DNA of 64,000 nt. It comes from Lophium mytilinum (taxonomy: Eukaryota > Ascomycota > Dothideomycetes > Mytilinidiales > Mytilinidiaceae). The position numbers and the translations under genes are program-made. The stretch is from the NCBI GenBank assembly GCA_010093605.1, contig MU004195.1, positions 250,708 to 314,707 of the forward strand, in the 5' to 3' direction. The notes below the pieces were generated by a model. That model was not told where the DNA came from, did not search any database, and saw only the letters and a program-made list of their open reading frames with translations. Shown here in pieces: positions 43,071 through 52,842 of this stretch (positions are counted from its first letter, which is position 1; the number at the start of each line of letters is the position of its first letter).

Positions 43071-44963
43071 ATGGCAGAGGACGCCGCCGACGACGAGCGA
43101 GAAGAGGAACTGTCATCTATCAAGGCCATATACCCGGATGAACTCATATTAGATCTACACGATCCCTTTTCCGCGTCCATCGATATCCTAATTGCGCCCG
43201 CTCATCCCCTCGCCGTCGTCTTTCCCCATCCCATCGATGGCGCTCCTCCGACCACTCTTCCGCCCTCGCCCACATCTCAGCTTGGAGCTCCTCAGAGTAT
43301 CCAGCCGAAGCGCGACATACACAATCTGTCATACCTGCCACCACTGCGCCTTCAGCTAACCTTGCCCGACGGCTACCCCTCCGCCGCCGCCCCAAAGTTC
43401 CGCCTGAGCACATCACCACCATGGATCCCGGAGAAGTTACTACAAAAACTGCAGAACGAGGGGTTGGGCCTGTGGGAGGAATATGGGCGCGAGCAGGTGC
43501 TCTTTTCATACATCACCCATCTGCAGGATGCGGCCGAGCGCGGCTTTGATCTAGGAGACTCTCAGGACACTGGGTTGGAACTATCATTGGACATGAAGAT
43601 CGGGCTGCTGGACTACAACATCAAGACGCAGAAGAAGGTCTTTGACCAAGGGACCTACGACTGTGGGGTTTGTCTGGAGCCGAAGAAGGGTTCTTCGTGC
43701 TACCAGTTACCACGCTGTTCGCACGTCTTTTGCGTTCAATGCTTGCAGGACTTTTATAACAACTGCATATCTTCCGGAGATGTGAACGGCGTCAAATGTC
43801 TTTCGCCGGATTGTGGTCAAGAGAAGGAGATACGAGGTGTCAGGCGCAAGAAGAAGCCAGACCGACTCCTCACGCCGAGCGAGCTACTCCAGATTCCGCT
43901 AGAGACGGCTATGGTCCAACGATATGTCGAGATGAAGCGGAAGAAGAAGTTGGAGTCTGATAAGTCTACAATATACTGTCCACGGAGCTGGTGCCAAGCA
44001 GCTGCGCGATCCGAGAAATACCCAAAAATCACCGACCTCACTCAGATCACTGAATCCGAAGACGAAGCATCCGATGACGAGACAGCTGCACCAGAGAAAG
44101 CTGTACCCGAGAAAGATGCCAAACCGAAAGGAGCACCCGACACCGACCGCCTCGCCATTTGCGAAGACTGCAATTATGCATTCTGCCGCGTATGTATGCA
44201 AGGCTGGCACGGCGAATTTGTGCGATGCTGGCCGCGGGATGCGTCTGAACTCACAGAAGAGGAGCGAGCTTCGATGAACTACATCCTCGCCCATACTTCG
44301 CCTTGCCCAACATGCTCTGTTCCCTGCCAGAAATCCCACGGATGCAACCACATGTCATGCTTCCAATGCAAGACGCACTTCTGCTACTTGTGTAGTGCTT
44401 GGCTGAATGCCGACAATCCGTATGAGCATTTCAATCAAGAGGGCAGGCCTTGCTACCAGCGCCTTTGGGAGCTAGAAGAAGGAGATGACGGGAATGGAAA
44501 CGTTCGTTTCAATGGCATCCGCGGTGCTGAGGCTGCCGCTCAGAGGGCGGCACAAGCTGCTATGGATATCCAGAACCAGGAGATGGATGCTGCTGAGGAT
44601 CAAGGGCGGGCACAACCTAACCATGCCAACGCTGTTGTAAATGGCTTTGAAAACCTTCAAATTGAGGACCACCAAATACCACCACCGGCGCCAGAGCCAC
44701 CCGCTCCAGCTGCGCAACCAGTTGCCCAGCCAAACCGCCGCCAGGCTGCTAATCGAGAGCCTCGTGAGAACATCCGGCGCATGCCACGCATGCTTGGCCA
44801 AGAGCGAGCTGCACATGGGGGTGGTGGCCGTTACCCACGAATGGAGGCTAACCAGATGGGACTGCAGCGCTTTTTGCAGCTCGTCCGTGATGATGAAGAG
44901 GACGAGTGGGACAGCGATGAGCTGGACGACGACGACGACGAATTTGCCATCCCAGAGCGATGA
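43071..44963 (+). CDS. RWD- and RBR-type E3 ubiquitin ligase (RNF14/ITT1-like)
   Basis: Single exon, 630 residues, ATG at 43071. RBR ligases take ubiquitin from an E2 on a cysteine in RING2 and pass it to substrates. An RWD domain fills about residues 8-165 (EREEELSSIKAIYPDEL start). RING1 starts at C198 (CGVC, then CSHVFCVQC). The IBR region holds CPRSWC and a CEDCNYAFCRVC pair. RING2 is CPTC...HGCNHMSC...CYLC, with the catalytic Cys in HGCNHM near residue 425. A Lys-rich acidic insert (about 325-360) separates RING1 from the IBR half. The C-terminal 150 residues are Pro/Ala-rich and end in an Asp/Glu tract. Domain order matches yeast Itt1, a modulator of translation termination, and human RNF14. 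Confidence 0.92.
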   Translation: MAEDAADDEREEELSSIKAIYPDELILDLHDPFSASIDILIAPAHPLAVVFPHPIDGAPPTTLPPSPTSQLGAPQSIQPKRDIHNLSYLPPLRLQLTLPDGYPSAAAPKFRLSTSPPWIPEKLLQKLQNEGLGLWEEYGREQVLFSYITHLQDAAERGFDLGDSQDTGLELSLDMKIGLLDYNIKTQKKVFDQGTYDCGVCLEPKKGSSCYQLPRCSHVFCVQCLQDFYNNCISSGDVNGVKCLSPDCGQEKEIRGVRRKKKPDRLLTPSELLQIPLETAMVQRYVEMKRKKKLESDKSTIYCPRSWCQAAARSEKYPKITDLTQITESEDEASDDETAAPEKAVPEKDAKPKGAPDTDRLAICEDCNYAFCRVCMQGWHGEFVRCWPRDASELTEEERASMNYILAHTSPCPTCSVPCQKSHGCNHMSCFQCKTHFCYLCSAWLNADNPYEHFNQEGRPCYQRLWELEEGDDGNGNVRFNGIRGAEAAAQRAAQAAMDIQNQEMDAAEDQGRAQPNHANAVVNGFENLQIEDHQIPPPAPEPPAPAAQPVAQPNRRQAANREPRENIRRMPRMLGQERAAHGGGGRYPRMEANQMGLQRFLQLVRDDEEDEWDSDELDDDDDEFAIPER

Positions 44964-45977
44964 CAGTCTCGCAATCTTTCGAGATCTTTCGAGGGTTACT
45001 CCTCAAATCCACTCCGGATGATTGACCGCCTTCTTCTCAAAGCAGGGACTTCGTCGAATTTGGCTGAAGCGGCAGGTCTCGATTTTATATAAACTGCGAC
45101 TCAACGACGCGAATGGCAGTCACGAAGACAGACTCTTACGTGTCTTCCGAAATACCTCGCCGGCACACAGTTGTTGCGCCAACTAATCAAAGAGAGCATG
45201 ATGATGACTACGTTAGAAATCCTTTTACGATCGTCACTTAGCGAGGCATATCACAGGCGTTTGATGGGAGACTGCACAGCTCAAAGTGCATCGGAAAGTC
45301 ATAGATGTTTTGGTGCGTCATTAACGAGGCTGCACACCGCCCAGGCGTAAGTGGATGGGCCTTGATATCCCAGGGTCAACTTTACATCTCAATACCATTT
45401 TTCAAACTTCAAGATTATCCGCTTTCTTTATGTGATAATCAATGCCCGTAATCCCCATAATCATTGCCGTCTATCACATAAAAGGATAGAACACTCTCAA
45501 TTTAGAATTTACGCTGCTTACTTGCAGTAGCACACCATTGCCATCGTGGGTTTAGAAGGCGGTATCCGTAAGTTGCACCCTCTCTCCCCTACCGTATCTC
45601 ACCCTCTATGCTACATAGAGAGCACGAAGTAGTATGTCATGTGTCAGCCAGGCAGCATACCTATTCGAACTCTTACCCGAGTCGTGGAGCACCCCACCCC
45701 CGCTTCCCCAGCTTCTCCCCGCATTATCGGCTATGAAACTTTTCAGGGCCCCTCCCAATCGAGTAAAACTTATTCTCTATTCCAATAACAAGGCTGGCTT
45801 TCAATACCATTGCATCGGAGGGATAATCCCGGCCGGGACGTCCTCCGAGCTCCGACGTTTTGTATAAACGGCCCAATATTTCCATCAACACCAACATCAC
45901 CATACAAATCCATAGTTCACCCTTAAACAGCCCGATCCCCGTGGTTCTCCTCTGTTCATAATACAACACCACCCAAC
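44964..45977. other. 1-kb spacer
   Basis: Holds the 3' end of the RBR ligase gene and the promoter of the AveC-like gene. Frames are short and no repeat or RNA gene is recognised. A C-rich stretch (45690-45720) and an A+T-rich segment (about 45400-45500) are the only compositional features. Confidence 0.45.
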
Positions 45978-47080
45978 ATGGGCCCTCACAACAATGAGAG
46001 CTCAGCTGGTGGGCCCGACACCACCACTCCCTTACTTCCCCATTACGAGGATAACGAGCATGACCTCGAAAACGAGAAATACCCCACCCACGGCGGCGCC
46101 ACTACCTGGGCCACCTGGGGTCTCGCCTGGACCATCCTCTCCCTCACCATCCTAATCCGCTGGATCACCTCCCCCACCGAATTCCGCCCGGCGCCGCACG
46201 TCAACAACACCCCAATGCCGCTCTGGCGGCTAATCTGCCTCCGAATCGTCGAAGCCGCGTCCTCCATCGTGCTCCTCCTCTTCATGTTCTACACCCTCGC
46301 CAAACCCCTCTACCTCCACCGCTCCTTCACCCTCGACGGCAAATTCGTAGTCGGCGGCCTCATCGCCCTCCTCTCCGACGGCTTCCTCAACGGCCAACAA
46401 TACATCTTCGCCTGGAACTCCTACGCCGTCAACATGGGCTCCTGGGCCCGCTTCACCCCCTTCCACCGCCCCGGCGCCCCCTCCCGCTACACCGAGTCGC
46501 TGCTGTGGGGCCCGCCCATGTACGTCTACTTCTGCGCCGGCGTCGCCATCGTCGGCTGCAAGTTGCACGGCGCGCTGAGCGCACGATTCATAGGGTTGAG
46601 TAATGAAGCCATCTTTGCGCTTGTGTGGCTCGATGCGTTCGTGTTTGATTTTTGTGTGGAGAATCTGATTATCAGCACCACGCATGCGTATGCGTTTAGT
46701 AAGACGTATGGCCCGATGACGCTGTGGAGGGGGCGCGTGAATCAGTTTCCGCTGTATGAGAGTGTTTTTGTGGCGACGTTGGGGACGCTGTTTACGTGGA
46801 TGCGGGTGCAGGCGGGTGAGGATGGGGAGGGGCTAAGTCCGGTGGAGAGGGGGTTTCAGCGGTGGAGGGCGGGGGTGGGGTTTCGGGGAGGCGGTATGGG
46901 GGGAGGTGGTTGCCGGGCGTTGTGAGGGGGTTTGCGGTGATTGGGTTTTGTAGTGCGGCGTGTGTGCTTTGTTATCATTTGCCGTTGAATTGGTTGGGGG
47001 TTTCGGGAGATTGTGTGGCGAGGTTGCCGGATTATTTGATGCCGGGGGAGTGGGAGGGGAGGGAGAGGGGGAGATTGTGA
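45978..47080 (+). CDS. AveC-family-like polytopic membrane protein, last segment out of frame
   Basis: ATG at 45978 opens 315 residues ending at 46925. Six or so hydrophobic segments are present. The NMGSWARFTPF motif, the LLWGPPMYVYF segment, the acidic DFCVEN in a helix and NQFPLYES resemble the family annotated as spirocyclase AveC in actinomycetes and fungi. In those proteins a further helix and a short tail follow. Here such a segment (RGFAVIGFCSAA... then LPLNWLG) is present but in another frame, from about 46890 to a stop at 47080. The switch falls in a G-rich tract around 46865-46915. No intron of plausible size fits. Either an indel broke the 3' end, or the assembly has an error there. 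Function in fungi is unknown. Confidence 0.6.
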
Positions 47081-47728
47081 AGGGAGACTGGGTAAATGCT
47101 CCTACCATGTTGAATGGAAGTGCATTTCGTGTTGCGACCCGTTACTATGACACTAGCAGGATTATTTGTTGGTCCCAGGGAATCAATGGTAGCTCCTACA
47201 ATTACGGACGTTCTTCTCGCCGCCATTAGGAAAGTCTGATAAAGTCTGGGTAAATGCCAGAGATTCCTTTGCTGATTCAAAATCATGCTGGTTAAGGTTC
47301 GCTATGCAGCTTATCGCCCACAAAGATCTGCTTTAAATTTTCAAACTCAGACGTTTCCTATCGTTAGAACCTGTTGAAGCCATAAGCTACGTTAGCTTTC
47401 GACACGACTTATACGAGGGGAGAAGAGACGGTGATATTAGGGAAGTCCTTCAACTCGACTGGTACGTGTTTCCCCACGTGATGGGAAGTTTGATTGTATT
47501 TGGAAGTTAATATCCCAGGTGTCGTGGCTGATTAAGATGTCTATGGACTTCGTTCGTTATCGTATAGCGTTCTAGGGACGTCTAGCTACAAGAGTCTAGC
47601 AAGCGACGAATCAAACTTACAGTACCCACTCACCGAACCGAACTAGCAAACCGTTTCTTGAGCTGTTTGAAAGATTGACACCTCTAGACACCGCAGCAGA
47701 ACTTGCTTAGGTTCCAGACAACTTCATT
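47081..47728. other. 650-base spacer
   Basis: Contains the promoter of the gene starting at 47729. No gene, RNA or repeat is recognised. Confidence 0.45.
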
Positions 47729-49126
47729 ATGGTGCCTCCACACAATAACCAGACCGAAAATGACCAGGGAGGTAAGAGACGCGATCACGACGACGATGAT
47801 GATCGGGACCGTGAGCGCAGTGATCGTGGAGAAAGATATCATGGAAACCGGCGTCACGAAGACAGGTATCATAAAGATAGATCTCGCGAGGATAGGGGCC
47901 GTGAAGCCTGGGAGCATGAGGCAAGGGACCAAAGAGAACGTACCAAATACCTAGAGGGCTTGCGACACACGAAAGGACCCCTCGTAGGCGGCCGAAATAC
48001 CCCAGATCACCGCAGCGGTGTTCCGTTGCACTCAGGGGGTGGAGCTCAGTCATCTAATCCTAATTCGGTCCCAATAGGCAGGAAACGGACACCTTCCGAG
48101 GAAGGAGAGATTACGTCCATGTCTCGGACACCTAAGAAACCGCGTGCAGCATACGAGCAACAAGCGACTACTCAACGAGGCTTTCAACGACCTCCGCCTT
48201 CTTCACCAAAGGGCCAATCAAGATCCTATACCCAGGTTCCGTCTCGCTCTAATGTTGCAAACACGAATAGACCTGATTCAGCATTTGGTAGCATGAATGC
48301 TCCACCTACGATTGGACACTTGACCGGTGTCGCCCCTGTCCTTCCTGCGCAGCCTGGAGCTACATTGGCCACAGGTCAAACACCATTCGAACCCGAGATT
48401 TCGCCTAGAGCGACTGAGCTCAGTGAAAGATTAGCCCGCAGAGCTCGAGAGCTTGAAGCCCAGTCTAGTGCGATTAGAGCCGCTTTGGCCGAGGAAAGAG
48501 AAGCTAGCGAGCAGGTCAACGCCGCAAGGCTTAACCATCTAGAAAAGCGGAGACTATTGAACGAGTTAGATGCTAAATCTGAGTCGCGAACAGAAGATGA
48601 GGCTTCAACTTCAGTAATCAATCCCAGACAACACAGTGCAGTAGTCTCTCTCCAGTCGAACCACCCAACAACAGTTCCACAGGATGTCGAGATGACTGGT
48701 CTCATTCAACCAGCTGAGGGAATGGCCTCAGATGCGAACCCACCCCAGCCGGCCGCAGAACTAGCTTCGTCTCATCGAAAATCGCCATCCCGTCGTGCCA
48801 ATTCGAATGCGGGCTCTGGAACTAACGATCGCGCAATCCCGAACTCTAAGAGCATCGAAAAATCACCAGCGAAGGATTCAGTTCATTCTGGAACAGAAGC
48901 TCCCGCTAACGCTACGCCAGCAATGGGTCTGCCCTACATGCAACAAGAACTTCGCGCATTCATTGACGATGAGGCTCTAGCTGCAAGTCAAGCCCAGCCG
49001 CCGAACATACAGCAGGGAAGCCCCCCAGATGGAAGGGCGCGGAAATCTCAAAACGTAGATGATAGTAAAGGGATAGGAAAGCGCAAAGGGGGAAATAACG
49101 AGAACGGTAAGCCTGGGCGCGGGTGA
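47729..49126 (+). CDS. hypothetical disordered protein with an Arg/Asp-rich N-terminus
   Basis: Single exon, 465 residues, ATG at 47729. No family is recognised. Residues 15-75 are an Arg/Asp/Glu/His-rich tract with RDR and DRYH repeats, like the RD/RS-type tails of RNA-associated proteins. A Pro/Ser-rich disordered middle follows. Residues about 230-285 (TELSERLARRARELEAQ..., AALAEEREASEQ, LEKRRLLNELDAK) have heptad spacing and should form a coiled coil. The rest is again disordered and ends in KRKGGNNENGKPGRG. It sits in an accessory-looking region with two other orphan coiled-coil genes. Confidence 0.6.
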   Translation: MVPPHNNQTENDQGGKRRDHDDDDDRDRERSDRGERYHGNRRHEDRYHKDRSREDRGREAWEHEARDQRERTKYLEGLRHTKGPLVGGRNTPDHRSGVPLHSGGGAQSSNPNSVPIGRKRTPSEEGEITSMSRTPKKPRAAYEQQATTQRGFQRPPPSSPKGQSRSYTQVPSRSNVANTNRPDSAFGSMNAPPTIGHLTGVAPVLPAQPGATLATGQTPFEPEISPRATELSERLARRARELEAQSSAIRAALAEEREASEQVNAARLNHLEKRRLLNELDAKSESRTEDEASTSVINPRQHSAVVSLQSNHPTTVPQDVEMTGLIQPAEGMASDANPPQPAAELASSHRKSPSRRANSNAGSGTNDRAIPNSKSIEKSPAKDSVHSGTEAPANATPAMGLPYMQQELRAFIDDEALAASQAQPPNIQQGSPPDGRARKSQNVDDSKGIGKRKGGNNENGKPGRG

Positions 49127-49673
49127 CAGCTTTCCTGTTGCAACTTGTTGTAAGGAAGCAGCGTATTGGCGTTTGAGGGTTGGAATTTTCGAGTTTTGCA
49201 TCCAGTAATCGCGGTAGCAGCCACATTTTAAGCTTCGAAGGGCAATGTTTACTGACTTCTTTTCCTCATATACCCCTTTCTTCTTGCTGCTCCTTAGCTC
49301 ATTGAAATTCATTCCTCCACCCTGGCACGAGCGCGATCTAGTTGGTGATTAGCTGAGGACATGATTGCAAGGCTTTGTAATTAATTCAAGACGAGATATG
49401 GAAGCTTTTAGTAGGTTACTGTCCTTAACATTGTAAGGTAGTGAGAGTGCTAGGAGGAGATAGGTCGTTGCCTCTTTCGTACAGATCATAAAACGTCGTG
49501 CCTTACTGCTTCTGTCGAATATCTATCGCTCCTGGATGATTGAAAAGAGGTTATAGACTTGACAAGAAATTCAAAATGGCGTTAATTAGCGATACAAAGA
49601 ACCTAGTTGTAACTACGAGAGTCCTTTGGGGATATACATTGTAAAATAGGCAGACTCACACTTATAGACGAAG
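49127..49673. other. spacer with first copy of a degenerate direct repeat
   Basis: 3' regions of two convergent genes. Positions 49251-49465 are copy A of a diverged repeat whose copy B lies at 50711-50931. Confidence 0.5.
49251..49465 (+). repeat. degenerate direct repeat, copy A
   Basis: Shares an ordered series of short matches with 50711-50931: CTGACTT near its start, TGGCACGA at 49323, AGCT.AGGACATG, GACGAGATAT, and CTAGGA..AGATAGGT at its end. Distances between markers agree within a few bases in both copies (142 against 140 from TGGCACGA to the end). The two copies flank the ankyrin gene in the same orientation. Confidence 0.6.
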
Positions 49674-50635
49674 TCACATCCTGGAATGCTTGTCTTCTGC
49701 TTCCTTGAGAATGCTAGCCAGTTCTGCGTCGTCGTACTTCTCCGCCAAGAAGCGTGGTGTTTTCCCTTTGCTATCCAATTTCAGAGGATCGGCTTCTTGC
49801 TCTAATAAGTACTTGACGACGTCTCTTTTGCGAAACTCTGCGGCTCGGTGAAGTGGTGTGCCCAGGCCAAATGGCTCACGCTCCCAATACACTGTCGGTT
49901 CCCTTTCATATTTGACTTCATTGATCGGCGCACCTCGCTGAACAACCCGACGAACTACGTCTAGAGCATCCGGTTTCTCCCTAATGACGGCCCATTGGAG
50001 TAATTGGCCACATCGAGCGTCTCCTCCTCGAGAGAACACGTAGTCTATAAGTTCCAGAGGAGCCTGGTATATGGCTAGAGACATGGGAGTGAAATCCCAC
50101 GCGCAACGGGCATTCGGATCGGCGCCATGATTGAGCAGCCACTCAACCATTTCTCTATCCGAGGTACACAGAGGTATACTTAGAAACTGTTAGTGAAATC
50201 AAATTCAGCCTTATAGTCAAGAAAAGCGTACCTCAACATAGGGGGTTCATTCCGGAGCCGCGGTTGGTTTATATCCCATCCATACTGAAGTAATAAGTGC
50301 AAAACTCCGTAAGCTCGCGTACGCACAGCAGTCTCAGCCACGAGAAATGGGACCGCAACATTCTCATCAAGCAGGAATCGCACCATTTCGATGTGCTGCC
50401 TTTGCACGGCCATGTCAAGCGAGCTGAGTAACCATCTCGGGTCGGGAGTGTGTGGCTCAGGACCCCGCTGAGGATCATGGAGGAGCCGCTGGACTTGCGT
50501 TTTGACTTCCTCGAGATCGCCCTGGCAAGCGGCCTGGTAATATAGTTCGACTTCTTTAGGCCTGAAAAAGGGGGGCCATCCCCCATCGATAACGGTGTCG
50601 GAGATCTCCTGGGTGTCTGCATAATGGTTATGCAA
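49674..50635 (-). CDS. ankyrin-repeat protein, 5' end uncertain
   Basis: Two exons are visible: up to 50232 and from 50178 to 49674. The 53-nt intron has a GTACGC donor and joins PPML(R/S) to SIPLCTSDREMVEWLL in frame. Together they encode about 302 residues. Ankyrin units mediate protein contacts. Recognisable units include QRQHIEMVRFLLDENVAVP, DREMVEWLLNHGADPNARC, GTPLHRAAEFRKRDVVKYLLEQEADP and the last SKGKTPRFLAEKYDDAELASIL. There is no in-frame ATG at the left end of the first exon (50635 is a TTG), so an upstream exon is likely; a possible acceptor (ATGCAG) precedes 50616. No other domain is visible. Role unknown. Confidence 0.75.
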
Positions 50636-50710
50636 CGAATGTTGAGGCCTTGGTTGGGTCGATTGAGATTGTTCTTGCTAGGAGGCTTATCTCAGGATAG
50701 GAGTAATATG

Positions 50711-50931
50711 TGCTGACTTTTTCTCCTAGCGCAGGCTTTGTCTTCTTCCCATTCTCAATACTTCAGCCCATTGCCGTCACTCCTTCGCTTTGGCACGATC
50801 CAGTTTATAGTTAGCTTAAGGACATGGAATCAAGACTCTATAAGTACTTTGGGACAGACGAGATATAGAGTCTTCATCAAACTGCTTACTTTGAAGCTGT
50901 GAGACGTTGCGAGTTCTAGGAACAGATAGGT
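50711..50931 (+). repeat. degenerate direct repeat, copy B
   Basis: Partner of 49251-49465, with the same marker order: GCTGACTT at 50711, TGGCACGA at 50791, TTAGCTTAAGGACATG, GACGAGATAT and CTAGGAACAGATAGGT ending at 50931. It lies just upstream of the ankyrin gene. A minus-strand frame at 50816-51106 runs through it and is therefore suspect as an exon. Confidence 0.6.
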
Positions 50932-52395
50932 GGACGGAAAGGAGTGTGGAGTCAATTTCGGGGCTGCCGCGTTCTGACATCTCATCACACTCGCTTATTA
51001 AGCAATTCGAAGCCTCATCTTCACGACTCACTCCCGATGCCATCCGAAGCTGTCGGCACGCTCTGGGATGAGCCAGCTCCATCAAGAATGCCTCTCTTTC
51101 CATCATTTTAAGGTCTGCAGCTCAAGCGCTGCACAGCTGCAGCATTGTGCCCCCTATCCTATCGCTAGCGCTATTTTGCCGGAACATGATCAACCCATCA
51201 TCTCTGAAACTTTGAGATTCACTTATTTCTGAGCAAAAGGTCATAATAGCAGCATCTTTGGATTCGTGGAGAGCGAAAACGCTACCAATACCTTGATGAA
51301 CGTACGTGGGCTTTTGCAATTGAAAAACTCTTCAGCGACTAATTGAGATTACAGCTCTATACCACGGCTCGGACTGAATGGATACTGCTTCGCTCCCTAG
51401 CCTGTACAAGCATACGCGCAGTCCATTCCAATCTTAACCCTTCGCGATACCATCCCCAAGAGCCAAAAAGCAGAACATCGACCCGCAGCGAGACTAAAAG
51501 CACGGGGACAGGATCAAGAGAAGACCAGCCGGCGGCCTCCTACAGGTCCTGGATCAAGAGTTCCTAGTGATATTGTTATGCAGTTCCGACCCCGAGCCCA
51601 TGTGAGATAACAGGGGGGATCAAAGAGAAGCATTCATTTGTTCAAGCCGCTGAAGGCAGAGCGGGCGTCCTCGTGGAACAGCGACATCTATTTCTATGGC
51701 CTTACTTCTACCTCATAGTCTCTGCAAGTGCAATGTGAGTAGGCTCTGCCTCGGGAGCCGCGACATACTTGGCACCGTCTGATTTACGAGTTGAGCAGTA
51801 TGGCGAGCATTACAGGCGTTCGTCTGTTTATTTTCATGCACGGCCTTGCATTGCCCCTGACTGCTTTTTCTTTGAGCTAAAATCTGGCTCGGCGAGACTG
51901 AAAGCGCACTCCCGACTCCCTCAGGTCACCTTTGTTATTGTTTACTTCAATGACTTCTACGAATCTGGCAAGCACCTACGTCACAATGGTGTGGTACATC
52001 ACCTCTCTTATTAGCAAGGACCTCGTTGCTATTTTTGTTCAAATGAAAGGGAGACCCTGGTCGTACCAACATTTCTCATGATCATATCACGGCCACTCCG
52101 TTTTTGATTTTGGAAAGCGGATAGCCGCACAACCCCCAGAGTCTAGACAACTACTTTTCGTAGCACAAGGATGTCGTCCGTGCCGTCGTCCGTGCTGTCA
52201 TCTCTGCCTCGAGCTTTGACCGGTCCTGATATCCCGGTAACGCTGCCTCAGTTTCCCAGGTTCCCAGGCCCCTCTGCTGAGCGCTGGTAGCTTGGATTTC
52301 CGTATGGCGAAACAGCGGATTTGCTTGCAGCATATGTTCGACTTCCCTATAGATGCTATGCAGAAAAGACGTTCGCCAAGCAAAAGGACTTTAAC

Positions 52396-52489
52396 GAGAG
52401 TACCTGCTCATCATAGTCACCAGACGGAAACATGCAACTCTTGAGAGTCCCCGCTCATCAAAGTCAGCAGACAGAAACATGCAGCTCTT
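52396..52489 (+). repeat. 47-bp tandem duplication
   Basis: Two adjacent copies start GAGAGT at 52396 and 52443. Both contain CTGCTCATCA/CCGCTCATCA, then AGTCA and AGAAACATGC or GGAAACATGC, and end in CTCTTGA. They differ at a few positions, mostly transitions. Confidence 0.75.
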
Positions 52490-52587
52490 GACGGTACCCT
52501 TGCGTTCGAGCTAATGTTTCGGATGCTCCCGTGTCCGTGCTCCCACTCGATTTCTTTCATTGTTCAGCTTCCTTTGCACGTACACCA

Positions 52588-52685
52588 CCCCCTGTACGGA
52601 CTGGACACCACCGTGCGCAAAACAAGGGGCTTTGTATGTATAATCCCCTGTTCAACGCACGGTCGTGGTCAATCCGTACAGGGGG
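52588..52685. repeat. 98-bp imperfect foldback
   Basis: Arms 52588-52617 and 52656-52685 are inverted copies that agree at 26 of 30 positions; the outer 13 bases (CCCCCTGTACGGA and its complement) are perfect. The inside also folds partly (AAGGGG against CCCCT), leaving a loop of about 15 bases. No flanking target-site duplication is clear. It could be a short MITE-like foldback or a hairpin in the leader of the gene starting at 52843. Confidence 0.7.
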
Positions 52686-52842
52686 AAAGAGTGTAGTTGC
52701 TAAATCGTTCATCGGCTTTCCAGGTTGGAGGTCCATCGAGATTGCGCATCGAGGTGACTTGTTCCCCAGCTCTATATTAGACCGCCCTTCCGACGCCTCT
52801 CTAATGTGTTCGGTCAACAACCTTCTCAGCACAACTTTTCAA

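Larger units (their letters stand above)
50932..52842. other. gene-poor 1.9-kb stretch
   Basis: No confident gene. Small ATG frames on both strands (for example minus 51122-51319) have no motifs. It contains a 47-bp tandem duplication and a 98-bp foldback, listed separately, and the promoter of the gene starting at 52843. Confidence 0.45.

Noticed and set aside
50816-51106. Minus-strand ATG frame that might be the missing first exon of the ankyrin gene
   Set aside because: Much of it runs antisense through degenerate repeat copy B, it shows no ankyrin residues, and no good acceptor links it to the visible exon.
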